From the NCBI GenBank assembly GCA_019187405.1, contig JABAQZ010000004.1, positions 1 through 64,000 on the forward strand: DNA of 64,000 nt, given 5' to 3'. The notes below the pieces were generated by a model, which searched no databases, was not told the origin of the DNA, and saw nothing but the letters and a program-made list of their open reading frames with translations. Of the stretch, positions 25,552-34,957 are shown in pieces. Source of the stretch: Ignavibacteria bacterium. GTDB taxonomy: Bacteria; Bacteroidota; Ignavibacteria; Tepidaquicellales; Tepidaquicellaceae. Positions within the stretch are counted from its first letter, which is position 1; each line of letters begins with the position of its first letter. Position numbers and translations under genes: made by a program.

Positions 25552-28500
25552 ATGCAAAATTACTACACCGAAGAAGCTCTCATCGAACAACCCGCGATAG
25601 AAATTTTCAAGCAGCTCGGTTACGAACATCAAAATTGTTATTATGAAACCTTCGGTGATAACTCGTCTCTCGGACGGGAAACTTCTTCCGATGTCATACT
25701 GATATCAAAACTAAAACCCGCACTTCAAAAACTAAATCCTAATATTCCGACAGAAGGGATAGATTCTGCTATTGAAAAGATTAAAAAAGACAGAAGCATT
25801 TTGAATCCGGTTACGGCTAACAAAGAGATTTATAAACTATTGAAAGACGGAATTAATGTTTCATTTAAGAATAATAAGGATGAAGAAATCGAGGATGTCG
25901 TCAGAGTAATAGATTTTCAAAATCCGGAGAGCAATGATTTTTTTATAGCTTCGCAATTCTGGATAACGGGTGACTTATATAAAAGAAGAGCTGACATTAT
26001 CGGATTTGTTAATGGAATTCCGCTGATGTTCATTGAACTCAAAGGCATTCATAAGAAAGTAGAAGATGCATTTCACGGAAATCTTCAGGATTATCGAGAT
26101 ACTATTCCGCAACTCTTCCTGTATAATGCATTTATAATTTTATCAAACGGTTCGGAAAGTGTAATCGGAACTATAACTTCGGACTTCGGACATTTTAATG
26201 AATGGAAGAGAATTAGTTCGGAAACTGAAAAGGGAGTTGTATCGCTCGACACTATCATTAAAGGAGTTTGCGATAAATCAAGATTACTTGACCTGCTTGA
26301 GAATTTTATATTGTTTCAGAATACGGGAGGAACTCTGATAAAAGTTGTTTCAAAAAATCATCAGTATCTCGGTGTCAATAATGCAATAGAGAAATTTAAA
26401 AAAGTAAAAGACAACGAAGGTAAGCTTGGAGTCTTCTGGCATACACAGGGAAGCGGTAAGAGTTTTTCGATGATTTTCTTTTCGCAGAAAATTCTTAGAA
26501 AGTTCGACGGTAATTATACATTCGTAATTGTAACCGACAGGAGAGAACTCGATAAACAAATTTACAAAAATTTTGTCAATTGCGGAGCAGTTACCGAATC
26601 GGAAGTTCATGCCGAAAGCCGCGCTCATCTGAAAGAGCTGCTGAAAGAAAATCACAGAAACATTTTTACATTGATACATAAATTCGGGACAAGTGCCGGA
26701 GAAGACATTGAAGTTTTATCAGACAGAAAAGATATAATTGTAATTACGGATGAATCACATCGCTCGCAATATGATACTCTTGCATTGAATATGAGAGCGG
26801 CATTGCCGAATGCTTCATTCATTGCATTTACGGGAACTCCGCTTATGACAGGCGAAGAGAAGACGAAAGATACATTCGGTGATTATATAAGCATTTATGA
26901 TTTCAATCAATCAATTGAAGACAAAGCCACGGTGCCGCTTTATTACGAAAACAGAATTCCCGAATTACAGCTTGAAGAAAAAGAACTCTTTAATGATAAG
27001 ATACAGGAAATAATCGAGAACGCTGAATTATCCGAGGATGAAGAATTGAAACTCGAAAAAGAATTTTCCAAAGAATATCACTTAATCGTCAGGGATGACC
27101 GGCTTGAAAAAATTGCAAAAGATATTGTCGAGCATTTTGTAAACAGAGGGTTCAAAGGTAAAGGAATGGTTATTTGCATAGACAAGCCGACAGCCGTGAG
27201 AATGTATGATAAAGTAAAAAAAATCTGGAAAGAAAAAATTGAAGAAGTAAAAGAAAAGTATAAAGCATCACAAGCGATTTACTCTATAGACGTGAGTGAA
27301 CTTGCGGAAAAAATAAAATACATGGAAGAAACTGATATGGCAGTAATTGTCAGTCAGGAGCAGAATGAGATTTCGAAATTTAAGAAACTCGGATTGGATA
27401 TTGAAACTCATCGCAGAAGAATGGTAAACGAAGATATGGAAGAGAAGTTTAAAAATCCCGATGAACCATTTAGATTAGTTTTTGTGTGCGCTATGTGGAT
27501 GACAGGATTCGATGCGCCGTCTGTCTCGACAATTTATCTCGATAAGCCGATGAAGAATCATACTTTGATGCAGACAATAGCAAGAGCAAACAGAGTTTTT
27601 AAAGAAAAATCAAGCGGATTAATCATAGATTATATTGGTATATTCAGAAATCTGAAAAAGGCACTGGCAATTTATGGAAGCGGAGTAAGGACAGAAGCAG
27701 AAGGTCCTGTCAGATCAAAAGAAGAATTAATAGACGAATTGAGAAAGAAGTTGCAAGAGCTTACTTACTTTTGTTTACAAAAAGAAATTGATATTGGCAA
27801 AATTCTTGAAGCCGATGAATTACATGTTATACAACTTATCGATGATTCTGTTGATAAGCTATTAATCAATGATGAAACAAAGAAAAATTTTCTTTCCGCA
27901 GTTAACAGCATAAATTTAATTTATAAAGCAATCTTACCTGATAAAAGTGCAAACGAGTTTCATAAAAAAATCCGGTTAATAAATTCTATAGCATCAAAGA
28001 TACGAGTGCTCGAAGGAACTCCCGATATATCCGGCATAATGAATCAAATTGGCGAACTCTTAGACGACTCTGTAAAAGCAGAAGCATATCAAATTAAAGA
28101 ATCTAATCAGGTTGATTTAAGCAAAATTGATGTGGATAAACTGAAAAAGATTTTTGAAAAAGGAAAAAAGAATACCGAAGCGGAAAAGCTAAAGAATGCT
28201 TTAAGGAATAAAGTTCATCAGATGATTGTGTTAAATAAAAGCCGAACGGATTTTGCCGAAAAACTTGAAGAGCTGATTATAGAATATAATTCAGGCAGCA
28301 TTAATGTCGAAACTTTTTATAAAGAATTAATAAAGTTTACTAAAGAGCTTAAGCAAGAGGACGAAAGAGCAATAAAGGAACAATTAACCGAAGAAGAACT
28401 GGCAATATATGATTTATTAAAAAAACCAAAGTTAAACGAAAAAGAAACAGCTAAAGTAAAATTAGCAGCAAAAGAATTGCTGAAAAGCCTGAAAGCAGGC

Positions 28501-28713
28501 AAGCTTGTAATTGACTGGAGAAAGCGACAACAAACAAGAGCAAATGTAAGGAAAGCAATCGAAGAATCATTAGATAACAATCTGCCAAAGCCACCGGCTT
28601 ATGATGAAACAATATTTAATCAAAAGTGTGATTTGGTATATGAGCATATCTATGAAAATTATTGGGGCGATGGTAAGAGTGTGTATCATGATTTTCAATT
28701 TTTCAAAACATAA
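25552..28713 (+). CDS. hsdR: Type I restriction-modification system, restriction (motor) subunit
   Basis: A 1053-aa HsdR. The N-terminal nuclease of the PD-(D/E)xK type shows RADIIGFVNGIPLMFIELKG (about 145-165) with the Asp and E-x-K catalytic residues. The SF2 translocase follows: Walker A QGSGKS (about 300), DESH box (about 400), motif III FTGTPL, and motif VI QTIARANR (about 680). The C-terminal region is helical and should dock on the methyltransferase. All core motifs are intact, so the system is probably functional. It is separated from hsdM and hsdS by the passenger genes. Confidence 0.96.
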   Translation: MQNYYTEEALIEQPAIEIFKQLGYEHQNCYYETFGDNSSLGRETSSDVILISKLKPALQKLNPNIPTEGIDSAIEKIKKDRSILNPVTANKEIYKLLKDGINVSFKNNKDEEIEDVVRVIDFQNPESNDFFIASQFWITGDLYKRRADIIGFVNGIPLMFIELKGIHKKVEDAFHGNLQDYRDTIPQLFLYNAFIILSNGSESVIGTITSDFGHFNEWKRISSETEKGVVSLDTIIKGVCDKSRLLDLLENFILFQNTGGTLIKVVSKNHQYLGVNNAIEKFKKVKDNEGKLGVFWHTQGSGKSFSMIFFSQKILRKFDGNYTFVIVTDRRELDKQIYKNFVNCGAVTESEVHAESRAHLKELLKENHRNIFTLIHKFGTSAGEDIEVLSDRKDIIVITDESHRSQYDTLALNMRAALPNASFIAFTGTPLMTGEEKTKDTFGDYISIYDFNQSIEDKATVPLYYENRIPELQLEEKELFNDKIQEIIENAELSEDEELKLEKEFSKEYHLIVRDDRLEKIAKDIVEHFVNRGFKGKGMVICIDKPTAVRMYDKVKKIWKEKIEEVKEKYKASQAIYSIDVSELAEKIKYMEETDMAVIVSQEQNEISKFKKLGLDIETHRRRMVNEDMEEKFKNPDEPFRLVFVCAMWMTGFDAPSVSTIYLDKPMKNHTLMQTIARANRVFKEKSSGLIIDYIGIFRNLKKALAIYGSGVRTEAEGPVRSKEELIDELRKKLQELTYFCLQKEIDIGKILEADELHVIQLIDDSVDKLLINDETKKNFLSAVNSINLIYKAILPDKSANEFHKKIRLINSIASKIRVLEGTPDISGIMNQIGELLDDSVKAEAYQIKESNQVDLSKIDVDKLKKIFEKGKKNTEAEKLKNALRNKVHQMIVLNKSRTDFAEKLEELIIEYNSGSINVETFYKELIKFTKELKQEDERAIKEQLTEEELAIYDLLKKPKLNEKETAKVKLAAKELLKSLKAGKLVIDWRKRQQTRANVRKAIEESLDNNLPKPPAYDETIFNQKCDLVYEHIYENYWGDGKSVYHDFQFFKT

Positions 28714-28754
28714 GCATCGCTATTACGAGTAACATAATGTGCTGAATTTAACTT

Positions 28755-30095
28755 TTAACTTTTAAAATGTTTATTGAATTTTGATTTTGAACCATCACCT
28801 ATCTTATTATTTTTGATAAAATGTTTTAAATTGTCAAATTCATTCAGAAACATTTCGTAATCTACAATTTCATAAATATACATTGCCTTTTGATATTTCA
28901 AAGTACTTTTATGACCTGAATAAGGAATATCTAACAATGAGATATAATTTAAAGCTTGTGTAAAATCTTCATTAAAGAATGAATTCATAAAGTTCACATA
29001 CGCTTTAGAGTCCTCTACCTGTTTATGATCCAGTTTACTAATGAATCTTGAACCAAATCTTTCAATTCTTATGGCATCGCCAATAGCAAAGCATGCGCCT
29101 AAATACAAATGGAAAATATGAATCGGAATAATATCATTTCTTGGAGAGGTCATTAGGTTATTTTCAATAAGTGAATCTAAAATTTCGACAACCTCTTTAG
29201 CAATATTCAGTTTATTATCTTTGGTTTTGAACAAGGTAGTAATTAGGCTATAGTGAACACTTTGCTTATGGATCATTGGCAAAATATTCAGATTTTCAAA
29301 AACAATTTTTTTTAAATCCAGATATCTGCTTTCAGTTTTATCCCTAAGTGCAAGGTAGGTGAAATAGTAAATTTTAATGTAATGAGAATTCAATCCGGTA
29401 TTGGCAGTTATTGATTCGGCAATCATTTCCAAACCCGGTGAAATTAAATCCAGAACTTTTGTGGCAGGATTTCTTCCGGGATCAAGATTCCTGTCGCGTT
29501 CGTTAACTTCAGCATTTATATAACTCGCAAATAAAACCATAAGAAAATAAGACAACTGATAAGAATCACAACTAAACTGCAGATTCTCGATTTTAAAATT
29601 TCTATAAAACTGATGATGGTAATGTAATTTCAAATGATAAATCTTAGACATAAAATGAAGATAATCATCAATCTCTAAATTGTTTGCATTCAAATAATCC
29701 AGATCCGGTTCCTTGTCAAATGAATTATGTTTAGTAAGGAAAATCTTAAGTAATTCCCTGTCAAACAATGCATCCAGAAGATACTCATTCTTTTTATATT
29801 CATCTGCATTAAATCTCAGAGTTGCAATAAACTCTTCGGCAAGCTTGTTCAGATCAAAGATCAGATTCTTCATGATGCCATAATTATATTCCTTATCCGG
29901 AAACAACTTCATCCATACTGTTTCCTTTTCAAGAATTGGATCATTTTTTCCGGGTAAGTTATTTTTTATCACAAGAAATAATTTTACTACATTCTCTTTT
30001 TTATTAAAGAAAGGCGATCTGACAAAGTCCTCGAACTTTATCAGTTCCTGTTTTGAAAATGTGCGGATGATCTCGACTAATGAGCTTTTGAGCAT
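28755..30095 (-). CDS. Uncharacterised helical protein, 'SPFFNK' family, copy 1
   Basis: A 446-aa protein of unknown function. It is all-helical by appearance, with no signal peptide or membrane segment. The N-terminal 110 residues (a helix, FEDFVRSPFFNKKENVVKL, LFPDKEYNYGIMKN) match the N-terminus of the protein encoded at 40386-41843, which has FEKFVASPFFNKGRNYLPL and LYPGRKFNKQVMWN. The rest is more divergent but shares the alternating helix pattern of tetratricopeptide-like solenoids. It converges with hsdR. The family appears to occur in Bacteroidota, but I know of no assigned role. Confidence 0.75.
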   Translation of the reverse strand: MLKSSLVEIIRTFSKQELIKFEDFVRSPFFNKKENVVKLFLVIKNNLPGKNDPILEKETVWMKLFPDKEYNYGIMKNLIFDLNKLAEEFIATLRFNADEYKKNEYLLDALFDRELLKIFLTKHNSFDKEPDLDYLNANNLEIDDYLHFMSKIYHLKLHYHHQFYRNFKIENLQFSCDSYQLSYFLMVLFASYINAEVNERDRNLDPGRNPATKVLDLISPGLEMIAESITANTGLNSHYIKIYYFTYLALRDKTESRYLDLKKIVFENLNILPMIHKQSVHYSLITTLFKTKDNKLNIAKEVVEILDSLIENNLMTSPRNDIIPIHIFHLYLGACFAIGDAIRIERFGSRFISKLDHKQVEDSKAYVNFMNSFFNEDFTQALNYISLLDIPYSGHKSTLKYQKAMYIYEIVDYEMFLNEFDNLKHFIKNNKIGDGSKSKFNKHFKS

Positions 30096-30204
30096 ACTAA
30101 TATGTTATATAAAAAAATTCAATGTTTTATAGAAAAAGAAATAAAAGATACCTGTTGAAAAAAACTGATTCAGAATTTCAATTAATAAATATTGAAAATA
30201 CAAT

Positions 30205-30859
30205 TCAGATTCCGCCCCATAGTTTGTTCGCGGGCTTGAAAAATTTCATGTAAGCCCAGACGGTATATGAAACAGCAGTTAACTGAAACAATCCGCCGAC
30301 CGGCTCCCGGTTTTCTCTGATAAAAATATAAAAGGTGAAAAGATTATAAATATGATTATTCTTTCACCAGTACAAAACAATTCAGTACGATATTTTCAGT
30401 ATATGAATAAACTGATTTTTTGAATAATAAATATGTAACGGCAGACATAAGAGGTATGCTGACGAGACGAATGATATTAAAGAATCTGTAAACAAAAGAA
30501 CTGTATTCATTGTAATAATCCGGCAGATCAAATGACGGTTCAGTGTCAATTATGCCTCTTTTTGGTCCAAGCAGCTGGTTCTTTATTGTTATTATTGTAA
30601 CAAGTGTAACAGTGATGAAAATAAACTTTACAGGGTTAAAATATTTTTTCCTTTTTCCCGAAATGTAATCTGCAGTCAGCTGTCCCGGTCTTTTGAACAA
30701 TTCAATAATCAGATAAAACAATCCTTTTTCCAGTGTGATATAATTATCCAGCGTATCTTTTATAATATTTTTCAGAACCGGTCTCGATGTGACTGCTTTC
30801 TGTCCGCAATTACTGCAATAGTTTCCTTCAAATTCTGTTTTGCAGTTTTTACAATACAT
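30205..30859 (-). pseudogene. DUF3667 membrane protein, disrupted by one frameshift
   Basis: The first 167 codons encode a zinc-ribbon start (Cys3, Cys6, Cys15, Cys18) and the family signature TADYISGKRKKYFNPVKFIF with membrane segments, then stop at VLVKE. Directly beyond, a frame shifted by one base continues without a stop for about 50 codons and ends at 30205-30207. That part (FYIFIRENREPVGGLFQLT, then AYMKFFK) looks like the missing final membrane helix and tail. One indel near 30355 therefore splits an otherwise normal-sized gene. It may be a real mutation or a sequencing error in the T/A-rich stretch. Confidence 0.75.
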
Positions 30860-31034
30860 AAAATTATATTTCCCGATTAATTTACCCTATACACGAGACG
30901 AGCTTTCGATAAAAGAAAATTAACTGCTAACCATCTAAGAAGATTTAAAAACATTTATTTCGATTCCTGCACAAAATAAGACTTTTTGACAAAAAATGTA
31001 AGTGCTTAGCCGTGAAAGTCGTGAAAAAGTTTCT

Positions 31035-31065
31035 TTGGAGAATGATATAGCTAAACATATTTTTG
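31035..31065 (+). promoter_or_regulatory. Consensus Bacteroidota promoter
   Basis: TTG at 31035-31037, a 20-nt spacer, then TATTTTTG at 31058-31065 fit the TTG-N19/20-TAnnTTTG consensus of the primary sigma factor in this phylum. The start codon of the next gene lies 37 nt downstream, preceded by AAAGGAG. Confidence 0.65.
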
Positions 31066-31102
31066 TATCAGTTAATAAAAAACATTAAACAAAGGAGAAA
31101 AA

Positions 31103-31513
31103 ATGTTTAAAGCAAAATTAATAATACCGATAGTAATGTTTACATTCCTGATGAATGTTTGTAATTCATATTCGCAGGAAAACATAAAACCAAATTCATC
31201 TGAATTTAATATAGCCCAGAGTGTAAAAGATTTAAATCAGGATTCAAAAAAATTTAATCTTCACAACAGCGCAGCAACAAGTTATGACAATGTAACAAAT
31301 ATCGAATTTGAACTTGGAGAAGAAGCGAATATAATTCTGACTGTTTACAATTCCAAAGGTGAAATAATTTCAACACTTGTAAATGATTTAATGGATGCCG
31401 GAGATTACAATGTTCATTTTAAATCTTCAGAGAAAATTGTTTCAGGTGAACTGACATATAAACTGGAAGTTAAAAGTATTTCAGGAATAAAGAATGTATT
31501 TGCAGTGAAGTAA
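31103..31513 (+). CDS. Mini protein consisting of a signal peptide and a lone T9SS-type C-terminal domain
   Basis: A 136-aa secreted protein. Residues 1-25 form a signal peptide (cleavage near NSYSQ). The following 35 residues are low-complexity. From about 62 to the end the chain aligns in pattern with T9SS sorting domains: TNIEFELGEEANIILTVYNS, GEIISTLVNDLMDAGDYNV, and an ending FAVK in place of the usual MLIK. There is no cargo domain and the YPNPFNP motif is absent. It has a good ribosome-binding site and its own promoter, so it is probably expressed. It may be a small surface or decoy protein, or a relic that lost its cargo. Confidence 0.65.
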   Translation: MFKAKLIIPIVMFTFLMNVCNSYSQENIKPNSSEFNIAQSVKDLNQDSKKFNLHNSAATSYDNVTNIEFELGEEANIILTVYNSKGEIISTLVNDLMDAGDYNVHFKSSEKIVSGELTYKLEVKSISGIKNVFAVK

Positions 31514-31586
31514 CGAAAGACGTTGAAAAGTTAATAAGAATATATGACTCGTAATTTGTAACTCGTAATTTTTAATTGTTCTTTAA

Positions 31587-31659
31587 AAAGCAGCCCGTGA
31601 ATTGTCCGCGAAACATATTCACTTAATTGCATCACCGGTATGCAGGGTTGTTTTTTAAT
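31587..31659 (+). ncRNA. Structured 3'-element, copy 1 (three-way-junction candidate)
   Basis: Copy 1 of a ~70-bp conserved element found again at 34677-34748. An outer stem pairs AAAAAGCAGCCC (31586-31597) with GGGTTGTTTTTT (31647-31658) with two G-U pairs. Inside are GTGAA/TTCAC (31598-31602 with 31618-31622) and GCAT/ATGC (31630-31633 with 31641-31644) hairpins. The element ends in a T-run, so it may act as a terminator or processed 3' end. It begins 78 nt after the stop of the preceding T9SS-tail gene. It could instead be a mobile palindromic repeat. Confidence 0.5.
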
Positions 31660-31721
31660 TTTTAGATATTTGATTTTGGATTTTTGAATTATAATCTCTT
31701 TTTACTTTTAACTAAATAAAT

Positions 31722-34601
31722 ATGAAAACAAAAATTAAAATTACCAATTATTTTCTAATGCTTTTTGTAATGACATCGGTATTTTTTGCATTTAATAATC
31801 CAAGCAATAAAAATTCAATTTCTTCAAATAATTATTTTAAGCTTTTGAATAATGTGACAGAAAATGATTATGTGCCGAATACGGTCATTTTTAAATTAAA
31901 GGAAAGAAATAGAATCAAAGCAAGTCTTAATTCGATTGATAATGTCTTGATCAACGAAGCTTTTTATGATTTAAATACAGTGCGTGTGAATAAAGTTTTT
32001 GCTAATGCAGTGAAACCTCTTTTGAAATATTCCGCTGACGGTGAATATTTGAGCGATCTGTCTTTGATTTATATAATTGAATACAATACACCAACGTCAA
32101 TTGAAGAAGCAGTGAATGTAATTTACAATACAGGAGAAGTAGAATACGCGCAGCCGAAGTATACTCAGAAATTAATGTTTACTCCGAATGATCCTCTCTT
32201 AGGTTCTCAGTATTTTATAAATAAAATTCAAGCGCCTGCCGGCTGGGATATTCAGCAAGGTGACACAAATGTTGTAATAGGAATAGTAGACACAGGGACG
32301 GATTGGGATCACCCGGATCTTCAGGCAAATATAAAATATAATTATGCTGATCCTATAAATGGAGCAGACGATGACAATGACGGATATATTGATAATTATA
32401 GAGGATGGGATTTAGGCGACAGAGATAATGATCCGATGGTATCGCCAAGTGATGACCACGGCTCTATGGTTTCCGGATGTGCTGCCGCTGTTACCAATAA
32501 CGGAACAGGTGTATCAAGTCCGGGATTTAAATGCAGGTTTCTGCCGGTAAAAATATCGAATTCTTCAGGACTTGCAGCAGCGTATGAAGGGATTGTATAT
32601 GCAGCCGAGCACGGATGCACGATTATTAATTGTTCATGGGGCGGAGGAGTTGCAGGTGAATTTGAGCAGGATGTAATAAATTATGTTTCAATTAATAAGA
32701 ATGCATTGGTTGTTTGCGCAGCCGGTAATTATAATTCCGGTGATACATTTTATCCTGCAGATTTAAAATATGTAATGTCAGTTGCATCGACTAATTCAGT
32801 AGATACCAGATCTTCATTTTCAAATTTCGGAAATGGCATAGACGTCTGTGCTCCGGGTGAATCTATAAGAAGTACAATTTATAATAACACATATACATTT
32901 GATGATGGCACATCTTATTCCTCACCTATTTGCGCAGGAGTTTGTGCGATCGTTAAGTCACAATTTCCTTCCTATACAGGTTTACAGGCGGGAGAAAAGG
33001 TTAGAGTAACCTGTGATAATATAGATTTACAAAATCCTTCATTTATCGGAAAACTCGGGAAAGGCAGAATAAATATGATGAGAGCATTGACAATAAGCTC
33101 GCCTTCTGTAAGACTAAATTCTTTTACTGCTGCTGATGGAAACAATAATTTGATTCAGCCCAATGATACAATTACTATTATCGGAGCATTTAAAAATTAT
33201 CTTGATGTAACTACAAATGCACTTGTATCAATAACAACAACTTCCACTTCTGTTACTTTATTAAACGGAAGTTCAACGCTTGGTGTAATTCCAACACTCG
33301 GAACAGTTACCAACAGCAGTTCTCCATTCAGAGTAATTGTAAACAGTAATGCTCCTTTAAATTCAAAAGTTGTTTTTAAATTAAATTATACTGACGGTTC
33401 ATATTCGGACTTCGAATATTTTTTAATAACAGTTAATCCGGGTTATCTCAGCATTAATGGAAACAACATAACAACAACTCTTAACGGTAAAGGTAATATA
33501 GGATACAATGATTATTGGTTAAATACACAGGGTGAAGGATTTAAATATAAAAACGGTTTCAGTCTATTAGGTGAAGGCGGCTTAGTTTGCGCAACTTCAG
33601 GTACAAAAGTTTCCGATTGTATAAGAGGTAATAATCCATTTGTTCAAAACTCAGACTTTACAAATGTCAGTCCTTTTCAAATTACTAAGCCGGGAACAAT
33701 TTCGGCTCAGGACGGAAATACAATATTTAATGATGACGCCGCAGGTTCAAACAAAATCGGAATAGAAATTAATCTTAACAGCTATCAATTTACATCTGCC
33801 GCGGATTCTGATTATGTTATTCTAAAATATAGAATTAAAAATACTACTGCAGCTGACATTACTAATTTCTTTGCCGGACTTTATAATGACTGGCAAATTG
33901 GCTCACTCGGTAACTATAATAAGTCAGACTGGGATGCGGCAAATCAAATGGGTTACGTTTGGAAATCCGGCGGCAATCCGGCTACTTTTACCGGAGTGTC
34001 ATTACTTTCAGCGAATAATGTCAGCTACTGGGCTATTGATGATGATAACAGTGTGGCGGGAAATCCTTTCGGAACATGGGACGGATTTTCAGATGCAGAA
34101 AAATATCGATCATTGTCATCCGGTATCGGACGAGGTCAGGCAGGAGGCGCGAACGGCAATTTTGTTTCCAACATAACAGGAAGCGGACCTTACTCCATTC
34201 CAGCCGGAGGTTATATTACAATTACATTTGCATTAATTGCAGGGGACAATTTAGCGGACCTTCAGGCAAATTGTATTGCCGCAAAAAATAAATATAATTC
34301 AGTCATTGGCATTACTAATCACAATTTACAAGTTCCTGACAGATATTCATTGTCTCAAAATTATCCCAATCCATTTAACCCGGTTACTAATTTGGAATTT
34401 GGAATATCGAAATCGGGATTTGTTTCTTTGAAAATTTATGATGTGCTGGGTAAAGAAGTTGCTGATTTAGTAAATGAAAATTTAAAACCCGGTACTTATA
34501 AATATAACTTTGATGCAACAAATTTAACAAGCGGAATTTATTTTTACAAAATTAAAGCAGGTGATTTTATTCAAACGAGATCGATGATGCTGATTAAGTA
34601 A
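31722..34601 (+). CDS. Secreted subtilisin-like serine protease with T9SS tail
   Basis: A 959-aa S8-family protease. After a signal peptide (about 1-25), residues 50-155 look like an inhibitor-type propeptide. The catalytic triad is intact: Asp190 in GIVDTGTDWDHPDL, His246 in DDHGSMVSG and Ser398 in GTSYSSP (GTSMASP in most relatives), with the oxyanion Asn336 in AAGN. A 400-residue beta-rich region follows. The last ~85 residues form a T9SS domain (SLSQNYPNPFNP, ending SMMLIK), so the enzyme should be secreted and surface-attached or released. The downstream structured element lies 79 nt after its stop. Confidence 0.95.
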   Translation: MKTKIKITNYFLMLFVMTSVFFAFNNPSNKNSISSNNYFKLLNNVTENDYVPNTVIFKLKERNRIKASLNSIDNVLINEAFYDLNTVRVNKVFANAVKPLLKYSADGEYLSDLSLIYIIEYNTPTSIEEAVNVIYNTGEVEYAQPKYTQKLMFTPNDPLLGSQYFINKIQAPAGWDIQQGDTNVVIGIVDTGTDWDHPDLQANIKYNYADPINGADDDNDGYIDNYRGWDLGDRDNDPMVSPSDDHGSMVSGCAAAVTNNGTGVSSPGFKCRFLPVKISNSSGLAAAYEGIVYAAEHGCTIINCSWGGGVAGEFEQDVINYVSINKNALVVCAAGNYNSGDTFYPADLKYVMSVASTNSVDTRSSFSNFGNGIDVCAPGESIRSTIYNNTYTFDDGTSYSSPICAGVCAIVKSQFPSYTGLQAGEKVRVTCDNIDLQNPSFIGKLGKGRINMMRALTISSPSVRLNSFTAADGNNNLIQPNDTITIIGAFKNYLDVTTNALVSITTTSTSVTLLNGSSTLGVIPTLGTVTNSSSPFRVIVNSNAPLNSKVVFKLNYTDGSYSDFEYFLITVNPGYLSINGNNITTTLNGKGNIGYNDYWLNTQGEGFKYKNGFSLLGEGGLVCATSGTKVSDCIRGNNPFVQNSDFTNVSPFQITKPGTISAQDGNTIFNDDAAGSNKIGIEINLNSYQFTSAADSDYVILKYRIKNTTAADITNFFAGLYNDWQIGSLGNYNKSDWDAANQMGYVWKSGGNPATFTGVSLLSANNVSYWAIDDDNSVAGNPFGTWDGFSDAEKYRSLSSGIGRGQAGGANGNFVSNITGSGPYSIPAGGYITITFALIAGDNLADLQANCIAAKNKYNSVIGITNHNLQVPDRYSLSQNYPNPFNPVTNLEFGISKSGFVSLKIYDVLGKEVADLVNENLKPGTYKYNFDATNLTSGIYFYKIKAGDFIQTRSMMLIK

Positions 34602-34676
34602 CGTGAGAAACTATATGTTTGTCTTCAAACGTCGTAACTCTTAACTCGTAATTCGTAATTTTAAATTGTTTCTTAA

Positions 34677-34748
34677 AAACAGCCAGTGAATTGTCCGCGA
34701 AACATATTCACTTAATAGCATCACCGGTATGCAGGGTTGTTTTTTAGA
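34677..34748 (+). ncRNA. Structured 3'-element, copy 2
   Basis: Second copy of the element described at 31587-31659, nearly identical from GTGAATTGTCCGCG onward. The outer stem is shorter: AAAAACAGCC pairs with GGTTGTTTTT, with one A-G mismatch beyond. The GTGAA/TTCAC and GCAT/ATGC hairpins are unchanged, and the T-run is kept. It starts 79 nt after the protease stop, the same spacing as copy 1, which argues for a 3'-UTR role rather than a 5' leader of the next gene (about 210 nt away). Confidence 0.5.
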
Positions 34749-34778
34749 TTTATAAGGCAGAACTATTTCCATATTATT

Positions 34779-34828
34779 AGCCCGCAAATCATATTCTGTA
34801 TGACTTGTTCCCCCGAACAGTGCGGGCT
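34779..34828. repeat. Nested palindrome AGCCCGCA ... TGCGGGCT
   Basis: A perfect 8-bp inverted repeat encloses a smaller TGTTC-CCCC-GAACA hairpin. It lies between structured element copy 2 and the next gene. It might be a REP-like sequence or an RNA hairpin. No further T-run follows, so a terminator is unlikely. Confidence 0.4.
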
Positions 34829-34957
34829 TTGGGAATTTAAAAGATTTGGGATATGGGATTTTGTCGTCCTCGTTAAGCGGGGATTTGGGATTTTAAAAGT
34901 CAACTTTCAATTTTTAACCCGCATCAGCGGATAAACTTTTAACTTAAATAAAACATT

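Noticed and set aside
33871-34291. Two alternative plus-strand frames within the subtilase gene
   Set aside because: Shadow frames of a long gene with intact catalytic motifs.
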